DNA from: Tragulus kanchil
Lineage: Eukaryota; Chordata; Mammalia; Artiodactyla; Tragulidae
DNA: 64,000 bases
Assembly: GCA_022376925.1 (NCBI GenBank)
Contig: JAIOJX010000004.1
Coordinates: forward strand, 181,255,501-181,319,500
Direction of reading: 5' to 3'
Below, piece after piece: positions 26,090-39,020 of the stretch. Within the stretch, counting starts at the first letter, position 1. Each line of letters begins with the position of its first letter. The position numbers were made by a program, and so were the translations under genes. The notes under the pieces are model-generated. The model made no database searches, had not been told where the DNA came from, and was given only the letters and a program-made list of their open reading frames with translations.

Positions 26090-26745
26090 CTGGTATCCAT
26101 CAGCATCCTTGTGTGGATGCATCCGTTTCCAGGTTCTCTATTCTGCCCACTGGTCTAACATTACACTCTTAATTGCCACGGCATTATAAGTGACTGGATA
26201 TCTGGTTGGGCTGCCTTCACTCCCCACCCTCCACCACCACCAGGAGGAACAGCTAATGTCTTAGCTTATTCTAGACTCTTTGCTCTTCCACATACATTCT
26301 AAATCAGCTTGTCAATTTCCATGAAAAACCCTGTTGGGATTTTGATTAGAAGTACTGATACACCGAATCTACACCTCAGTTTAGGGGTGGTTGTCAACTT
26401 TATGACAATGAATTTCCAATCCATGAGTATGGTCTACAGCTCCCTTAATTTGAATCTACCTTGAAATTCTGTCAATAACATTTTATCATTTTTTTTCTAT
26501 AAAGAAAATGCAACTTTGTTTTTGACTTGTTTTGAAAAATCTTTATTTTTTTTGCTGCTTGTTGAAAATAGTCTTTTTAAAAATGTGATTTTTTTTTCTA
26601 ACTTTTCTGCTTATATACACAGAGGCGACTTTAATTTTTGTACCTTAATCTTACATCTAGAAGCCTTGCTCAGTTCACCTATTAATTCCAATAATCCTTT
26701 TGTAGATTCTTTGGGGCCCCTTCTTTTTAATAATAATAATGGCTC
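26090..26745 (-). mobile_element. Old L1 fragment, reverse strand
   Basis: TTCTCTATTCTGCCCACTGG and GTCAATTTCCATGAAAAACC resemble the reverse complement of L1 ORF2 near its 3' end. All frames are broken. Confidence 0.5.
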
Positions 26746-26759
26746 CATTTATGTGTAAC

Positions 26760-27000
26760 ATGCAGTATGAGTCAGGAACTTCTCTAAGTAATTATAGTCA
26801 TGGTAATTTTCATAAGAATCTCAGGCAGTAGTGCTAAAATCGGCCCCAACCACCTTTTTGAGATAGAAAAGATGACGTGCTTAAGGCCACTTGCTTAAAT
26901 CACTTGCCTTAGGCCACACGGCTAGGAATAGTCAGAGTTGGAGTTTGAACTCTGGCAGCCTGGGCCCAGAGTTCACATTATGACCCAGGAGGCCCTAGGC
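26760..27000 (-). mobile_element. MIR SINE remnant
   Basis: CGGCTAGGAATAGTCAGAGT and TTGGAGTTTGAACTCTGGCA fit a reverse MIR. Confidence 0.5.
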
Positions 27001-27261
27001 CACCTGCGGACCACTGTAGAGAATACCAGCTGGTATTACCCAGGACAGTGGCGCACATGAGCATTGGAAGAAGGTATCTGTCTCTCCTCCTTGATTCTAA
27101 CATTTCATCATTAAATATAAATTTTTTTTTTAAATTTAAAGACACCTTTTATTAGATTGAGGGTTCCCCTTATTCTTAGTAAGCATTTCAATTTTTTAAA
27201 AAGCCATGCATGAATGATGAGTTGTATTAACTATTCCTGCAGCTGTTTTTTTTTTTTTTTT

Positions 27262-27500
27262 TTAGCTGCATTGCTTGGCTTGCATTGATCTTAGTTCCCA
27301 AGACTATGTTCCTGGGCCCTCCTCAGTGAAAGTGTAGTGTCCTAACCACTAGACCACCAGGGAAGTCCCATCAACGGTTTAATTTTTTTGGCTGCATCTC
27401 ACAGCATCTCAGTTCCCCTCAGGTCTCAAGGGTGGAACCTGCGACCCTGCAGTGGGAGACTGAGTCTGAACCTCTGAACCGCCTCTGAAGTCACACAGCT
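27262..27500 (-). mobile_element. Two adjacent old CHR-type SINE fragments
   Basis: 27262-27369 ends CCACTAGACCACCAGGGAAG, the reverse of the SINE head. 27385-27490 (GGCTGCATCTCACAGCATCT) is a second degenerate piece. Confidence 0.6.
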
Positions 27501-27630
27501 GTTGCTTAGATGATCATATGATTTTTTCCCTTTGATCTGTTGATGTGGTAAATTATAGTCACTGATTTTTAAATATTATAGCAAAGTGCATTTAAATTAA
27601 ACTACATTTAAACTAGTATAGATGCATTGT

Positions 27631-27840
27631 CAGGCTTCCCAGATGGCTCAGGGGTAAAGAATCCACCTGCTAATGCAGGAGTCGAGGGTTTGATCCCTGG
27701 GTTGCGAAGATTCCCTGGAATCTCCATGGGCATGGCAACCCGTTTCAGTGTGCTTGCCTGGGAAATCTCATGGACAGAGAAGCCTGATGGGCTACAGTCC
27801 ATGGGGTTCAAAAATGAGTTGGACACAACTTAGCAACGAT
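27631..27840 (+). mobile_element. Bov-tA SINE
   Basis: Head GGCTTCCCAGATGGCTCAGG, body GGGCTACAGTCCATGGGGTT. Confidence 0.8.
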
Positions 27841-28019
27841 ACAACGACAGATGCACTCATTTTTTTTTAACTGTAAAAGCCGTCACGTAGAATAGTGTAT
27901 AAAACCTGTGTGCGGAATATAAGGAGTAATAGTAAGTAGCGGTGTGCCTTCTCCTGGGTTAATGGGGGGCTTTGTAGGGACCCCGGAAGCCTCTCCTCTC
28001 TCTTGTTTGACTCTCTTTT

Positions 28020-28083
28020 GTTGTTATTTGCCCATGACGGTGAAAGTGCTGAGTCCTAACCACTGGACCACCAGGGAGGTCCT
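28020..28083 (-). mobile_element. CHR-type SINE head fragment
   Basis: GTCCTAACCACTGGACCACC followed by AGGGAGGTCC is the reverse of the head. Confidence 0.5.
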
Positions 28084-29469
28084 TGTTTGACCCTTGTTAA
28101 TGGTCCCTTTGCTTTTCTTTATGGTGCCAGATCTCCTGGGCAGGAGGCTTTTGAGCACAGGCCAGAAGGAACAGGACTCGGCCTGTGAATTGCAGGGAAA
28201 GAACAGCTGGGCACTGGTGGCGGGCTGAGGATGTAGGCTCTTTCTGGCCCCTCTACTGGGAATCACTGTAGGATTTTGTAGTAAGGAGTGGCTAAGGGTT
28301 CGGCTGGCTGTAGTGTTGAGACAGGACAGAATCCAGTGGGGCAGAACTAGAAGCGGGGGACCAGTGAGGAGGATCAGCCCAGAGGCAGAATTGAAAACGG
28401 CTCCAGGCTGGTCCTCTCCCCACTGGCTCACGCCTGGTCCGTGGAAATACACGTATGTACGTCCTTGCACTGGAGGAAGCACCCCGGCCTTGGTGCGCTC
28501 TCATCTCAGGCTACTGCCTCTTGTTCCAAGCCTCAGTGTCCCCAAATTCTTGGGCTATGTATCAAGCTCCCCAGGTGACCCCACTGAAGGAATCTGCTTC
28601 ACAGCTCGCTCTGATATCTGACCTCTGCTATCCTTAGGGCTTCAGTTCAAGTTCTTCACTTAACATTCTGCTACGTAAGTATTTAAAGCCATAAACACCA
28701 AACACCTTAAAAATCACTTTTTAAAAATGTGGATTTCTTTCCTGATAGCATCATCGCTAGAGAACATGACCTGTACTTATTGTAGTCCTTTAAAATGTGG
28801 AGCTTTATAACCAACTTTTGTGGGCCTTTACAATGTGGGGCTTTATAACGCAGCATATGGCCGACTTTTTATAAATAATCAATACACATTTGAGAATAAT
28901 TTTTTGAATTCAAGATTCTGTATTTGTCCAGTAGAGCAGGCTTGCTAATTATTTCTATAAGAATCTTTAAGTTCCTTGTTAATATTCTTTGCTTAATCTA
29001 TTCGTTACTAGAACACGTACCTTTAAGTCTCTCCCCGTGAGAGCAGCCTTGTCCGCTGCTCCTTGTAGCTCTGTCAACTTTGTTTTGCCTCTCTTGAGAT
29101 TGTTCCTGTGCATCTAGTTCAGAATTATTAATCAGCTTTTTTACCCCTCCATTGACTTTGTTTTTAAGAGTTATAAGGTCAATTTTCAAACTTAAAGAAG
29201 AGTTTAATAAACAGATGCTGCACTTACCATCTAGCTTCACCAATCCTCAGCACCTGGCTTATCTTGTGTATCATTTTCCCCACCCTCCCATGCATTCCCA
29301 CCCCAGAGAATTCTCAAGCAAATCCCTAGTCTCTTACCATCCATTACCTTTCTTTTTCTTTTGTTTTTTCATTCATTACTTTTCAACTATTTTGTTTCAT
29401 TTCTGAAATACCATTTGATTCTTTACTAATCTGTCAGCTCTTTCTGGGTAGTTTCTTATTCTTTTTTAT

Positions 29470-29588
29470 TATTAAAATAATTTTTTGGCTACATGTGTGG
29501 CATGTTAGTTCCCTGACCAGGGATCAAATCTGGACTCCCTGCATGAGGAGCACAGAGCCTTAACCACTGGACTACGAGGGAAGTCTCT
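29470..29588 (-). mobile_element. CHR-type SINE
   Basis: GTTAGTTCCCTGACCAGGGA to CACTGGACTACGAGGGAAGT, reverse orientation, inside the last long TEX33 intron. Confidence 0.65.
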
Positions 29589-30012
29589 TGCTCCTTATTC
29601 TTTGTTAATACTTCTATTCTCTTTTCACAGCTTCACACATTGAATGATGCTAATGTTATGACTGATCGCTTGTTGGTTTTTGGAATTTGGTCCTCTGATG
29701 ATTTTTCTGACTTGTGATCATGGTGACCTATTTCCTTATGTGTGTTTTAACTTTACACACAAACGAAAATATAGGTACCAATGGCCACATGCCAGCTGCT
29801 CCAAGGAGCGTCATCTTCCCAATCTTGTGAGAACATTTTATTCTTTTAAATAGATTAAGCGTCAAAGCTCTGAGAGGTTAAAATCTTACCTGAGATCACA
29901 CTGTCCATAAAGGGCAGAGCTGGGGGTTGAGCCCAGGTGGGCATTCCTCTGCCTAACCTTCCTTACCCGTGCCCTCCACAACCTACCAGCCACAGGGGAA
30001 ACAGATACCTAG

Positions 30013-30354
<342 letters not shown>

Positions 30355-30388
30355 TGATCTGTGCGGCCTTCTCCCTTGCTATCTACAG

Positions 30389-30477
30389 GACGGTGGCACC
30401 AGAAAAATGCCATGAACATGAGCTTGCAGAAAGCACTGGATGAGAAAGAGAAGAGCAAACCCAGGAGCTCAAAGTAG
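30389..30477 (+). CDS. TEX33: TEX33 (CIMIP4) last coding exon
   Basis: After CTATCTACAG the exon completes the split Gly codon and reads RWHQKNAMNMSLQKALDEK, then a Lys/Ser-rich tail ending RSSK and TAG at 30475-30477. Joining the coding parts (22+440+145+111+89 nt) gives 807 nt, that is 268 residues plus stop, close to the length expected for mammalian TEX33. No disabling change is seen, so the gene appears intact when one copy of the 145-nt exon is used. Confidence 0.9.
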
Positions 30478-30518
30478 ATACAACCCCAAGGCGGTGCCCT
30501 CTACTCAGAGAAAGTGCT

Positions 30519-30524
30519 AATAAA
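30519..30524 (+). terminator. TEX33: TEX33 poly(A) signal
   Basis: AATAAA lies 42 bp after the TEX33 stop codon, giving a very short 3' UTR. No second signal is needed before the gene-free region that follows. Confidence 0.75.
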
Positions 30525-30529
30525 GAAAG

Positions 30530-33500
30530 GCACGCGTCTGAACCTTGGCCTCTGCTTGGTGCCTCCCTTCAGGTCGGGGGAGGGACAATGTGCGGTGCTG
30601 GAGAGATCTACAGAGAAAGGACAGAAGCCCTGACAACCCAAACTACTCCCAGCCCTTCCTCCTGGACACACACACGCACGCACACGCGCACACACACGTC
30701 TTTCCCTCATAATTCCAGGAAAGGATGTGAAAGCTGACTGGAACTCTGCTCAAGCCCTCTGCTGCCTTGCCTTGTGTGGAGGGCTCGCACAGGAGACACC
30801 TTTTGAACCTCACGGCACTGACGTCCCTAGCAGAACCTCAGTTATCTCCAGACAGCTGTTCTTTCCCCAAGATCCAGTGGACGTCAGAGGAACTGGTTAC
30901 GCCCACTCCAGTCCAGCGGTAGTTTTGATTGGTCTCAAGGAATCCTTCCTCCTACACACAGAGTGATTGGTTCAGAAAGGGGCATGTGACTCAACTCGGG
31001 CCAATGAGATGCAAGGAAAGATGTGGGTGTGTGGAGCATTCTAGGAAATTCTCTCCTCCACTGGGAAAGCTTGGGAACCTTACTTGCTCCTGTTGTAGGC
31101 AGTGAGGAATGGTCACGGACAGTTCTTGGGCGTTGACAGCTCTTGGCAGAGGTTCTGTGACCACAGGAACTGCAGACACTGCACCACAGTCTGGGTCCCC
31201 CCTGACCTCACTGAGCTCCATCCTCCTGGCCAGAAGCCCCCGCATTCCCTCTGAACTTCTTAGAGTGTGCACCTGGGCATCATCTCATTGTTTGTGTCAA
31301 ACTTACCTTGGGCCAATAAGGGCCCCTGGTAACAACAGAGGAGGGAGCTGGGAATTGGGGCCCCAAGAAAGGATCCCCAGAGAAGGGGTTCCAGGTTAGA
31401 CCGTCATGCTCAACATCTGATCCTGAAGCTTATTCCCTGGGCCTCCTCGCCAGAGCACACGCCATCCCCAGATATGCACTACACCAACGCCAAACCTACT
31501 CGCTTAGAATGACCATAATCATTTATGCACTTAGATTGTGCAGTCTGAGTAGGGTTAGCGGGTACGGCTCATTTCTATCTGTTGTGAAAATGGCTGCTTC
31601 TCTCACACACTTGGCGCCTCAGCTAGAGGCCGGTTGGGCACCACTTTTTCTTTGTTGGGACTCCGCCTCTCCTTGGGGCTAGCTTGGGCTTCTTCCAGCA
31701 TGGTGACTGTGTTCCAAGGAGCCTCTCAAAGAGACAAGACTGGATGTGCTAGAGCTTATCATGGCTCAACACCGCCTTGTCAACGTCCCTGTGGTCAGAG
31801 ACACACACAGCCGAGCTTATATGGGGGCGGCTGCACAAGACGGTCCCCATCAGCAGGAGCGGTTCACGGGGGACCCTGCACAGTAACCGTCTACCATGGT
31901 GACCGTCACTTCTGGAAAAATCAAAAGCACATCGCTGACAGAAAGAGGGGGACGGCCCCTTCTTCCACAAAGAGAAAGGACTTCTTTAAGGTAGGACTGG
32001 ATGCAGTGCAGGGAGGTTATTTGGCTTGATTCAATATTTCTTGTACCTAACTGTGTAAGGCATGCAGTTCAGCTCAGCGTCTTAATATTAGGTCCCTAAT
32101 TTCTGCAAGACTGTTCTTGTGGGGGTAAAACTAGACTTCATCTCTTACTGAGTAGCCACTCTCTGCTCATCAAATGTGGCAACTGAAAAAAATGAGCCAT
32201 CTGGAGAACTGTAGCGAATCAGACCCCACCCTGTTCTGACAGAGAAATTCTAATATGCCAGATGCCTGTGATGATGTGCCAGATGCTTGACACACACAGC
32301 CTTAGTTCATCCTTAAGCCAGTCCTCGATGCGATTACCATCCTCTTTATGCAGATGAGGAAACTGAGGCTTGCAGTGGCCAAGGAAGCTGTCCAACAGGA
32401 AGCTGGGATGGAAAGTTCAGGAAATTCTGTCCAAAGTCATGTTCCGATCTACCAGGCAATCCCACAAACACGTGGCTGTATTAGTCGCTGTGGGGCACAG
32501 TGGTATGAATTCAGTACAGTCCTGTCCTTAAGGAGATCACCATCAACAGAGGACAGATGTGGAAAGGGCTGACTTTGAGCGCATCCACCCATTGACAAGC
32601 ACATCCTGCGGATCCACCTGTCCAGTCCTGAACAATAAACCAGAAATTCAGAGATGGATAAGACATGGCAACTCTTCTTAAGAAGTCCAGAGCCTGGTGG
32701 GGAGACAGATCAATCAGTGGATGCTCAGAAGTTTTGTACGTGCAGCGAGAAGTTCACATGCGGCTAATGGAAGCGCAGAGGAAAACCTGGGAGGGGAAGG
32801 AGGGCTGAGGGGAGGTCAGAGATGACCTCCTAGAGGAAGAAGTCCTTGACCTGAATCTTGGAACATGAGTGGGTTTGTGCAGGTGGCCTGGAACAGGTCC
32901 AGCATTCCAGACCCAAGGTATTGTGTGAGGACAAGCCCAGCCCAGCCTATTCAGGGAGCTGCAAGAGGCTTGCTAATCTTGGACAAGGGTAGGGCTCTAA
33001 GGTGGGGCACAGAGGTCGGGGGGGGGGGGGGGAGGGTTCACAGAAAGACAATCTGTACTTGGATGGGGCTGTGCCTTCTGAGGGTTTCAGATGTGAGATC
33101 CAACCCTCTCTCCAGAAGCTTAGAGTCTGGCTGAAACACAAAGGGTAAACGAGAACAGAAGCAACCCCATAGCCAAGTTGAAAAGGTGCTCAATACCTCA
33201 GATAATTAGATCATTATGCAAATTAAAGTAATACATTTATCAAGGTGGCAGATGTTCAGTTGCAACTGTGGGTGAGGAAAGAAATGAAAAGTCCCATCCC
33301 CTGGGTGAATCCTGAGTCCAGAACAGTCAGGAAGAATTTAGCAACACTGAAATTAAATGTTACAACCCAGTGCTTGGATTTCTGCATAGCCTAGAGAGAC
33401 TCTGACACATGCCCACAAGGAACCTCATGCAAAGATATTCATTGCTTTGTTGTTTGTAACAACAACCAACTCACAGGTCTGTTAGGAAGAGAATAGGCCA

Positions 33501-33858
33501 GGGGGTGATTGATGACAATAGAAAGGGCCGTACCTCATCTACATACACCAGCATAGATAGCTCTCCAATATAGCTTCGTGGGTGGAAACAACAGTCTATA
33601 GAATGAGTCTTATGGTATGAGATGTGCCATTTAGGTCACCTTCACAAAGCACTGAAGCACAACAGCTCCATTGCTTATCACAGTATGGAAGGTGGATCGA
33701 AAGGATACTGCAGAAATTCAACTTCACATTGAGTTGAGCCCGTTTCAGTCACAGCTTTCCTTCCTGTAACTGCTAGAGAGCTGTGGCACAACGCCCTCTG
33801 AGAGAACACAGAGGCTCTGGAAGAGCCTCTGCATAACAGAATGCAGGGGAGATGATTT
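30530..33858. other. Intergenic sequence downstream of TEX33
   Basis: No gene recognised. A CA/CG microsatellite lies at about 30667-30700, a MIR-like stretch at about 32260-32410 and a run of about 15 G at 33018-33032. The CSF2RB gene expected beyond TEX33 in mammals is not seen on either strand. Confidence 0.45.
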
Positions 33859-36068
33859 TAAGTTAAATGAGCAATTTCAATTTGAACGAAATGAACAAAT
33901 GTGGTACATTTTATGACTTGGCCTCGGTAAAAGATTTTATCGCCAGACATTAAGAGAACCCCTTTTTAATTAAACATTGAATATTTTGGAGAGAGAGAAG
34001 CAGTAATCTTGGCAAAATAAATAAAACATGCACAGCCTTTTAAACTTAAATGAGACTTTTATTTCACTGCTGTTGTTCCCTGGTTCTTTGTGCTTCTGAG
34101 GTCATTAGACGGTCGACTTGGTGATGCTTAAGTTTCTAGGAGGTTCAGGGACCAGGGCGTAAGTGCATTAGCACATGGAGTGGAAGACGTCCTCATCCTT
34201 CTGTTCCTGCAGGACCTCATTTACTCATAGTCATTCAGGTCTGTCTTCACATTTTCTGTGATATCCAAGTATCTCCTGAGGGAGGAACCTGTACAAGCAA
34301 CTTCCAGGGCTCTGTCCTCAGATTTGGGTGACCTATCTTACCTAACCTGTATCCTACTCTAGCTAGCCCCCTGTCTCTAAAGTGCAGGCAAAGTACTTAG
34401 GTCTTAGAACGCCAGACTGCTCATGCTCAGGAGGGGACCCAGAGACCATTTAATTGCATCTTTCTAACAAAGTCTTTCCTGCTCCCCACTAGAAGCTCCA
34501 TATTCTAGAGGTGGAAACTAAAACTCAATTGAGTGAATTTATGGTTAATCTGGAAGTGAACAGTCCATGCCATCAGCTTTGAAAATCCAAACTGTCAGTT
34601 GTCCGGGGTGACTGGCAGAGACTTTACTCCTTCAGAAGGTTTTCTGCTAGTCCTGAGGAGCTGAGGTCAGCAGGAAGAGATGTAGTGCTTTTCTAGATAT
34701 GAGGAGATGCAAAGATGGGGATCATGAAATCAGTTCCTGAAAATATCTGTCTGAAGACCTGCTCCACCAGATTCCTTGGAGCACCGAGTGCCTCACTCCA
34801 CCCTGAACTCCCTCAGGAGGGGCTGAAGGCCAGCAGGGCAGCTGTGCAGGTGGCAAATGCCCTCGGCAAGCGCCAGTTGGTAGTCGACACTGTGAAGGAT
34901 TTTAGTGCTTTTCTAGATGTGAGGAAATACAAGAACTGGGCTCGTAAATTGGCTCCTGAAACTAAGTTAAATGAGCAATTTCAATTTGAACGAAATGAAC
35001 AAATGTGGTACATTTTATGACTTGGCCTCGGTAAAAGATTTTATCGCCAGACATTAAGAGAACCCCTTTTTAATTAAACATTGAATATTTTGGAGAGAGA
35101 GAAGCAGTAATCTTGGCAAAATAAATAAAACATGCACAGCCTTTTAAACTTAAATGAGACTTTTATTTCACTGCTGTTGTTCCCTGGTTCTTTGTGCTTC
35201 TGAGGTCATTAGACGGTCGACTTGGTGATGCTTAAGTTTCTAGGAGGTTCAGGGACCAGGGCGTAAGTGCATTAGCACATGGAGTGGAAGACGTCCTCAT
35301 CCTTCTGTTCCTGCAGGACCTCATTTACTCATAGTCATTCAGGTCTGTCTTCACATTTTCTGTGATATCCAAGTATCTCCTGAGGGAGGAACCTGTACAA
35401 GCAACTTCCAGGGCTCTGTCCTCAGATTTGGGTGACCTATCTTACCTAACCTGTATCCTACTCTAGCTAGCCCCCTGTCTCTAAAGTGCAGGCAAAGTAC
35501 TTAGGTCTTAGAACGCCAGACTGCTCATGCTCAGGAGGGGACCCAGAGACCATTTAATTGCATCTTTCTAACAAAGTCTTTCCTGCTCCCCACTAGAAGC
35601 TCCATATTCTAGAGGTGGAAACTAAAACTCAATTGAGTGAATTTATGGTTAATCTGGAAGTGAACAGTCCATGCCATCAGCTTTGAAAATCCAAACTGTC
35701 AGTTGTCCGGGGTGACTGGCAGAGACTTTACTCCTTCAGAAGGTTTTCTGCTAGTCCTGAGGAGCTGAGGTCAGCAGGAAGAGATGTAGTGCTTTTCTAG
35801 ATATGAGGAGATGCAAAGATGGGGATCATGAAATCAGTTCCTGAAAATATCTGTCTGAAGACCTGCTCCACCAGATTCCTTGGAGCACCGAGTGCCTCAC
35901 TCCACCCTGAACTCCCTCAGGAGGGGCTGAAGGCCAGCAGGGCAGCTGTGCAGGTGGCAAATGCCCTCGGCAAGCGCCAGTTGGTAGTCGACACTGTGAA
36001 GGATTTTAGTGCTTTTCTAGATGTGAGGAAATACAAGAACTGGGCTCGTAAATTGGCTCCTGAAACTA
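33859..36068. repeat. Direct duplication I, period 1104 bp
   Basis: 33859-34962 recurs at 34963-36068, nearly identical throughout. Confidence 0.95.
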
Positions 36069-36239
36069 ACTATCTGAAGACCTGTTCTGCTAGCTTTCCC
36101 AGAGCAGAGGGCCTCATTTCTGCTCTCTGCCCTGAGTGCCTTTCAGGACGTGTTAAAAGCCAACAGCTGCAGCAGCGATGGATTTAATCTTGGCAGAGGT
36201 GGATGGCAAGTGCCAATTGGTAGTTGACAAGAATGAGCA
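35787..36239. repeat. Two diverged tandem units of about 220-230 bp
   Basis: Both units start TAGTGCTTTTCTAGAT (35787 and 36007), continue CTGAAGACCTG and end with GCCAGTTGGTAGT or GCCAATTGGTAGT. They are clearly related but diverged, so this duplication is older than the 1.1-kb ones. It is seen again, partly, at 34683-34962 and 36966-37320. Confidence 0.65.
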
Positions 36240-38040
36240 CTCAGAGCCCTGGGCCCCCATCTTTGACCCCAGGAGAAGCAGAACCCCAGGTCCTCCGGCT
36301 CTCTCTCTCTTCTTTCCCCAGGACCTCGCTGTCTGGCCCCACCATAGGTCGCTGGCCACAATCTTGGCTTTCTCTCCGCACCAAAGCCCAATAAGAAATA
36401 CAGAGACAGAGTCTGGAGGACATAGAAAGGTGGCTTTAGTTCTCAGCTGGTGGAAAGGGGAACACAGTAGGCTCATGCCTCGAGAACGGTGCCACCCCCT
36501 ACCACGAGGTGTCTGGGGGTTTATGTATGACAAGGGTTCACCGTCAGGAGTTGGTAATGAGGAACGAAGGTGTTAGATCTTGATTTCTTCCTCTTGCATT
36601 GTTTCAAAGACAGCCGTAGGCTGGCATTAGTAACCGAGAAATTGAGTCCGGCAGTTCCGTGGCTCTGTGGCCTTCTTTCTGATATGCAACTACAAAGGGA
36701 AGGGTGTTGTAAGGGTGAACGCCAGACGCAGGGTGTATGTAGCAGAGAGTCCAAGGAAAACAGGCCTGACGTGCAGCTCCCACAGAGTCCGGGGGCAGAA
36801 AAGCGATTTAATTACAGACAATCAGAGTTAGGAACAGTTAACGTAAAACAAAACAAAACAGAACACCTAGGAATGCTCAGGCCTGTTTACTGTTCTCTTT
36901 ATTTTCTTTGTTCTGAGAAAAGGAAACAGAAAAACTCATTCCTCTTTTTTTTTCCACGTGAATTACACCGAGTGCCTCACTCCACCCTGAACTCCCTCAG
37001 GAGGGGCTGAAGGCCAGCAGGGCAGCTGTGCAGGTGGCAAATGCCCTCGGCAAGCGCCAGTTGGTAGTCGACACTGTGAAGGATTTTAGTGCTTTTCTAG
37101 ATGTGAGGAAATACAAGAACTGGGCTCGTAAATTGGCTCCTGAAACTAACTATCTGAAGACCTGTTCTGCTAGCTTTCCCAGAGCAGAGGGCCTCATTTC
37201 TGCTCTCTGCCCTGAGTGCCTTTCAGGACGTGTTAAAAGCCAACAGCTGCAGCAGCGATGGATTTAATCTTGGCAGAGGTGGATGGCAAGTGCCAATTGG
37301 TAGTTGACAAGAATGAGCACTCAGAGCCCTGGGCCCCCATCTTTGACCCCAGGAGAAGCAGAACCCCAGGTCCTCCGGCTCTCTCTCTCTTCTTTCCCCA
37401 GGACCTCGCTGTCTGGCCCCACCATAGGTCGCTGGCCACAATCTTGGCTTTCTCTCCGCACCAAAGCCCAATAAGAAATACAGAGACAGAGTCTGGAGGA
37501 CATAGAAAGGTGGCTTTAGTTCTCAGCTGGTGGAAAGGGGAACACAGTAGGCTCATGCCTCGAGAACGGTGCCACCCCCTACCACGAGGTGTCTGGGGGT
37601 TTATGTATGACAAGGGTTCACCGTCAGGAGTTGGTAATGAGGAACGAAGGTGTTAGATCTTGATTTCTTCCTCTTGCATTGTTTCAAAGACAGCCGTAGG
37701 CTGGCATTAGTAACCGAGAAATTGAGTCCGGCAGTTCCGTGGCTCTGTGGCCTTCTTTCTGATATGCAACTACAAAGGGAAGGGTGTTGTAAGGGTGAAC
37801 GCCAGACGCAGGGTGTATGTAGCAGAGAGTCCAAGGAAAACAGGCCTGACGTGCAGCTCCCACAGAGTCCGGGGGCAGAAAAGCGATTTAATTACAGACA
37901 ATCAGAGTTAGGAACAGTTAACGTAAAACAAAACAAAACAGAACACCTAGGAATGCTCAGGCCTGTTTACTGTTCTCTTTATTTTCTTTGTTCTGAGGAA
38001 AGGGAAACAGAAAAACTCATTCCTCTTTTTTTTTTTTTTC
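35886..38040. repeat. Direct duplication J, period 1080 bp
   Basis: 35886-36965 recurs at 36966-38040. It overlaps duplication I, so about 180 bp is present three times (near 34782, 35886 and 36966). The copies diverge at a poly(T) run near 36942 and 38022. Confidence 0.95.
36240..36960 (-). mobile_element. LTR-like block, unclassified (copied at 37320-38036)
   Basis: Its reverse complement has the composition of a retroviral LTR (CTGTGTTCCCCTTTCCACC, then GAACTAAAGCCACC and TGTATTTCTTATTGG), but I cannot identify termini, primer-binding site or coding sequence. I have not matched it to a family, and it may be another kind of old repeat. Confidence 0.3.
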
Positions 38041-38158
38041 CTATTCACTGCAACGCATACTGTGTAATTTCCAGGTGCTGTAATAAACCATTATTTCTTC
38101 AGTGTTTCCTGATGGTTATTGCTGAGGGTGATCTTGCAATTATCATAAGGAGCACGCG

Positions 38159-38490
38159 GGGGCTTCCCTGGTGATCCAGTGGGTAAGGACACCGCCTTGC
38201 AGTGCAAGGGGCGCCGGTTCGATCCCTGGCCTGGGAGGATCCCGCGTGCCGTGGAGCGGCTGGACCCATGTGTCCAACTACCGAGCCGGAGCTCTGGAGC
38301 GCGTGCGCCCAGAGCCGGTGCTCTGCGACAACAGAGGCCACCGCGATGGGAGGCCCACATGGGCCAAAGAACAAAGATGGATGAAAATGGACAAATGAAA
38401 GACCAATAGAAGTGGCCTGCCTGCTCCCCTCCCTCCCCACCCCACCCCCACCAAAATAAATAAATAAATAAATCTTAAAAAAAAAAAGAA
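38159..38490 (+). mobile_element. Young CHR-like SINE (copied at 39239-39576)
   Basis: Full-length member with A box TGGTGATCCAGTGG, B box GGTTCGATCC, body GGAGCGGCTGGACCCATG, 3' GACCAATAGAAGTGGCC and (AAAT)n. Flanking repeats are short and imperfect (around GAGCAC / AAGCAC). Confidence 0.8.
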
Positions 38491-38498
38491 GCACATGG

Positions 38499-38690
38499 AC
38501 TTCCCTGATGGTCCCATGGTCAAGAATCTGCCTTGCAGTGCGAGGGACACTGGTTCGATCCCTGATCTGGGAAGACCTCACATGGTGTGGAACAACTAAG
38601 CCTGTGCTCTGCAACACGAGAAGCCATTGCAATGAGAAGCCCACACCACACGGAACAGTAGCCACAGAGGGAAAAACCCCTAAAAGCTGA
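38499..38690 (+). mobile_element. Older CHR-type SINE (copied at 39587-39770)
   Basis: GACTTCCCTGATGGTCCCAT with B box GGTTCGATCC and body AACAACTAAGCCTGTGCTCT. Confidence 0.7.
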
Positions 38691-38821
38691 GAGGGGTGTT
38701 ACATTAGGTGGATTTTCTGAGAACGTCAACCCTGGGAAACAGGCTCTCAGGTCATTCTGAGGAACTGCTTCCCAGAGGTAAGCGAGGAGCCTGGCTATAT
38801 AGGGATTTTCCAACAAAGACT

Positions 38822-39020
38822 TGGACTTCCTGGTGGCTCAGACGATAAAGGATCTGTCTGCAATGCAAAGACCCAGGTTTGATCCTTGGGTTGGGAAGAT
38901 TTCCCTGGGGGAAAGGGAAAACGCAACCCACTCCACTATTCTTGCTTGAAGAATTCTATGGACAGAGGGCAGGCAGGCTACAGTCCATGGGGTCGCAAAG
39001 AGTAGGACACAGCTGAACCA
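38822..39020 (+). mobile_element. Bov-tA SINE (copied at 39911-40108; 3' half again at 41087-41210)
   Basis: Head GACTTCCTGGTGGCTCAGAC, body GGCTACAGTCCATGGGGTCG. The BovA half is present three times because duplications K and L overlap here. Confidence 0.8.

Noticed and set aside
36240..36960. Endogenous retrovirus with coding potential
   Set aside because: No gag, pol or env-like frame or primer-binding site is seen; only a non-coding LTR-like block at low confidence.
38099..38665. 188-codon minus-strand open frame and many similar ones containing GSSQARDRTGAPCTARRC-type peptides
   Set aside because: These are reverse translations of the CHR-like SINE and recur at every insertion of that element.
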